The notes under the pieces are model-generated. The model saw only the letters and a list, made by a program, of their open reading frames with translations, was not told the DNA's origin and made no database searches. Position numbers and translations under genes: made by a program. Below, piece after piece: positions 62,604 to 64,000 of a stretch of 64,000 nucleotides of DNA (position 1 is its first letter; each line of letters starts with the position of its first letter). Where the stretch lies: assembly GCF_011039205.1 (NCBI RefSeq), contig NZ_JAAKEL010000004.1:224564-288563 (forward strand). Reading direction: 5' to 3'. This DNA is from Dysgonomonas sp. ZJ279. GTDB taxonomy: Bacteria; Bacteroidota; Bacteroidia; Bacteroidales; Dysgonomonadaceae.

Positions 62604-63247
62604 TTATCCGCTAGGTGATTGTTTCGCTACGGAAAATTCAGATGGAATACCTCTCAATGCCACATTCACAATCGAAGGCAATACTAGCCCTACACCAAAA
62701 CCATGTATAGCCAGCAAAAAGCATATAAGCCCGTAAGAAATAGACTCATTCCTAAAAGCAACTATCTGCAAGACTATAGATATGATAATCAGAATTACCC
62801 CTGCTTGAAGTATCCTTTTTCCATGATTAGCTATAAACCGGATCGCAAGCACCGACGATACCATTAATCCTACTCCCTGCACCACAATGACAGTACCGGC
62901 ATCTATGGCATTCATAGCCAGCCCATCCTGAAAGAAGAGACTTAACATCAGAAAAAAAGAATCGAGCATCATATAAAAGCCCGGCCAAGATTGAAGTTGC
63001 TGTATTTAAACAACCTGACATCAATCAAAGGCGACTTATTTGTCCTGGTTTTCTTTATCTGGTCTTTAATGAAGTAATAAAACAAACAAACCGAAAGTAT
63101 CAGCAATAGAATACACCAAAAAGGCCAATTGTGCTCCCGCCCTTGAGTCAGTGGGTAAATTAAACTGATGAGTGCTACTGTGAGAACTATCGTTCCTGAG
63201 TAGTCAAACTTTTCGTTTTTGATCAATACTGTGTACCACACTTTATA
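62604..63247 (-). pseudogene. Frameshifted fragment of a DHA2-type MFS drug transporter
   Basis: Two minus-strand frames carry the middle of a 14-helix EmrB/DHA2 permease. The upstream frame reads YSGTIVLTVALISLIYPLTQ and ends at SPLIDVRLFKYSNFNLG. After a one-base shift near 62985 the other frame continues with MMLDSFFLMLSLFFQDGL and GFGVGLVLPSIVNVALRG. The N-terminal helices are missing beyond 63247 and the C-terminus ends abruptly at VAKQSPSG. It is therefore broken at three points. The right edge touches a phage-derived fragment of opposite orientation. Confidence 0.8.
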
Positions 63248-63409
63248 GGGATATTAATTCATTCAGGCATTAATGAGAAAGACAGTGCAGGTTGCCTGAT
63301 CGTAGGCTTCAATACAGTAAAAGGAAAAGTACTTCAATCGAGATTTACTTCCGATAAACTAAACACAAAACTCAATAATCAGAAAGAGATAACAATCGAG
63401 ATAGTGTAA
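63239..63409 (+). pseudogene. C-terminal fragment of a DUF5675 phage-type protein
   Basis: The plus-strand frame reads FIGILIHSGINEKDSAGCLI and ends in ...QKEITIEIV at 63409. The GILIHSG...GC pattern is that of DUF5675, a family found in prophages. The N-terminus is missing and its place is taken by the opposite-strand MFS fragment, so the junction lies near 63240. Its stop overlaps the start of the terminase fragment (TAATG), which suggests that the two once belonged to one phage operon. Confidence 0.65.
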
Positions 63410-63903
63410 TGGCGAGTAACAAACTAAAACCGCCTAAATCTGTCCGCATTGATTTTAAGCCATCGCCTCGTCAATACGAGTTATGGAAACTACTTCAACC
63501 TGATTTTTGTCCTCTATACGGTGCAGGAATCCAGCAAGTATTGATCGGATATGATATTAACCGGAACCCACAATATAAACCACAATGCATTAAATGCCTG
63601 AATCAGAACCTACCTCAACTTATACTGGGGGGCGGCTCTGCGGGCGGGGGCAAAAGTTATCTGGGGAGTGTATGGTTGATAAGCAGTTGTATCCGTTTCG
63701 ATAACATCCGGGCTGTCGTAGCTCGGAAAACACTCAAATCATTGAAAGAATCGACTTGGAATACCATTAAATTGATATTGAAGGACTTGGGATTGAAGGA
63801 AGATGTAAACTTTAAGATTAATAATCTGGAAGGTACACTCTTATTTTGGAATGATTCGGTAATTATAATGAAGGAAATGGCAGACTGTCTTGTCCTAAAA
63901 TAA
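63409..63903 (+). pseudogene. Truncated phage terminase large subunit
   Basis: The 164 visible residues begin with a normal start and contain the ATPase Walker A GGGSAGGGKSYLGS (about 75-88) and the arginine-rich VVARKTLKSLKEST that follows it. A terminase needs roughly 400-600 residues with a Walker B and a C-terminal nuclease, all absent. The frame ends in ADCLVLK where the sequence turns into an IS-like border. It is prophage debris. Confidence 0.75.
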
Positions 63904-64000
63904 GTTGACAGATTATGAATAATAAATAGTTAGCTTTATCATAAAAATATATATTCCTATCCTAGGTTTACATCGAATGTTTTATTTCGATAGTTTTTAT
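63886..64000. other. Possible insertion-sequence end at the window edge
   Basis: The terminase frame breaks at TGTCTTGTCCTAAAATAAG, followed by TTGACAG. This looks like the outer end of an IS3-like element (a TG start and TTGACA a short way inside). No transposase is visible before base 64000, so this is only a suggestion. The rest is AT-rich without a gene. Confidence 0.25.

Noticed and set aside
63958..63970. Possible attachment-site duplication of the tRNA-Arg 3' end (TCCTAGGTT)
   Set aside because: Only nine bases match, and the following bases differ from the tRNA. This is within chance expectation.

Overview
The window reads as chromosomal DNA of an AT-rich anaerobic or facultative Bacteroidota. 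The evidence is: several exact Bacteroidota sigma-factor -7 boxes (TAnnTTTG), almost no Shine-Dalgarno sequences, a two-subunit methylmalonyl-CoA mutase, a fused alpha-beta 2-oxoacid dehydrogenase E1, a fimbrillin-type lipoprotein, LytS/LytTR signalling, a GH106-like glycosidase and a carotenoid cluster. The mixture resembles Dysgonomonas and relatives (Dysgonomonadaceae), but that is an inference from gene content, not a database match.

Layout. 1-5.4 kb: threonine catabolism (tdh-kbl, start-stop overlapped), a D-tagatose 3-epimerase-like sugar epimerase, an AspT/YidE-type carrier and a HAD phosphatase/mutase. 5.5-14.4 kb: an M16 zinc protease, DgkA, a small lipoprotein plus MscS channel, a metallophosphoesterase coupled to pyrophosphatase, and a fimbrillin/leucine-rich-repeat surface lipoprotein. 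14.7-18.5 kb: a radical-SAM/DUF4130 pair of predicted DNA-metabolism proteins, then a TetR repressor and a stand-alone LpxC, each preceded by the same 14-bp perfect palindrome. 18.7-24.9 kb: dihydrolipoyl dehydrogenase, lipoate ligase, E2, fused E1 and a flavodoxin, i.e. a complete branched-chain-type 2-oxoacid dehydrogenase locus. 25.4-29.2 kb: an outer-membrane protein followed by a degenerate sensor kinase, an intact sensor kinase and a LytTR regulator.

29.3-36.3 kb: a glycine-betaine-type ABC importer behind an outer-membrane porin-like gene with a 22-bp near-perfect palindrome upstream, then a CPA2 cation/proton antiporter. This is an osmotic and ion-homeostasis block. 36.6-44.5 kb: GH106-like glycosidase, AraC regulator, outer-membrane protein, acyltransferase-3, TerC and an HD phosphohydrolase. 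44.6-48.7 kb: mutB and mutA, the propionate-pathway mutase. The mutase could share CoA-thioester metabolism with the 2-oxoacid dehydrogenase.

49.1-51.9 kb is an eroded mobile region at a tRNA-Arg(TCT) gene: a truncated tyrosine recombinase, a start-less open frame, an interrupted IS110-type transposase and an aldo/keto reductase fragment. 51.9-54.8 kb holds small metabolic and membrane genes. 54.8-61.5 kb is a tightly packed seven-gene carotenoid operon (crtI, crtB, idi, crtD, cruF, acyltransferase, glycosyltransferase) with no cyclase in the window, so an acyclic or mono-modified glycosyl/acyl carotenoid is the simplest prediction. 61.5-64 kb is a 1.1-kb gene-free stretch followed by wreckage: a frameshifted DHA2 transporter fragment, a DUF5675 tail and a truncated phage terminase, possibly cut by an IS element at the window edge.

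The items most worth follow-up are the TetR-operator-LpxC unit, the sensor kinase that has lost its catalytic residues next to an intact paralogue, the carotenoid tailoring set, and the two cysteine clusters in MutA.
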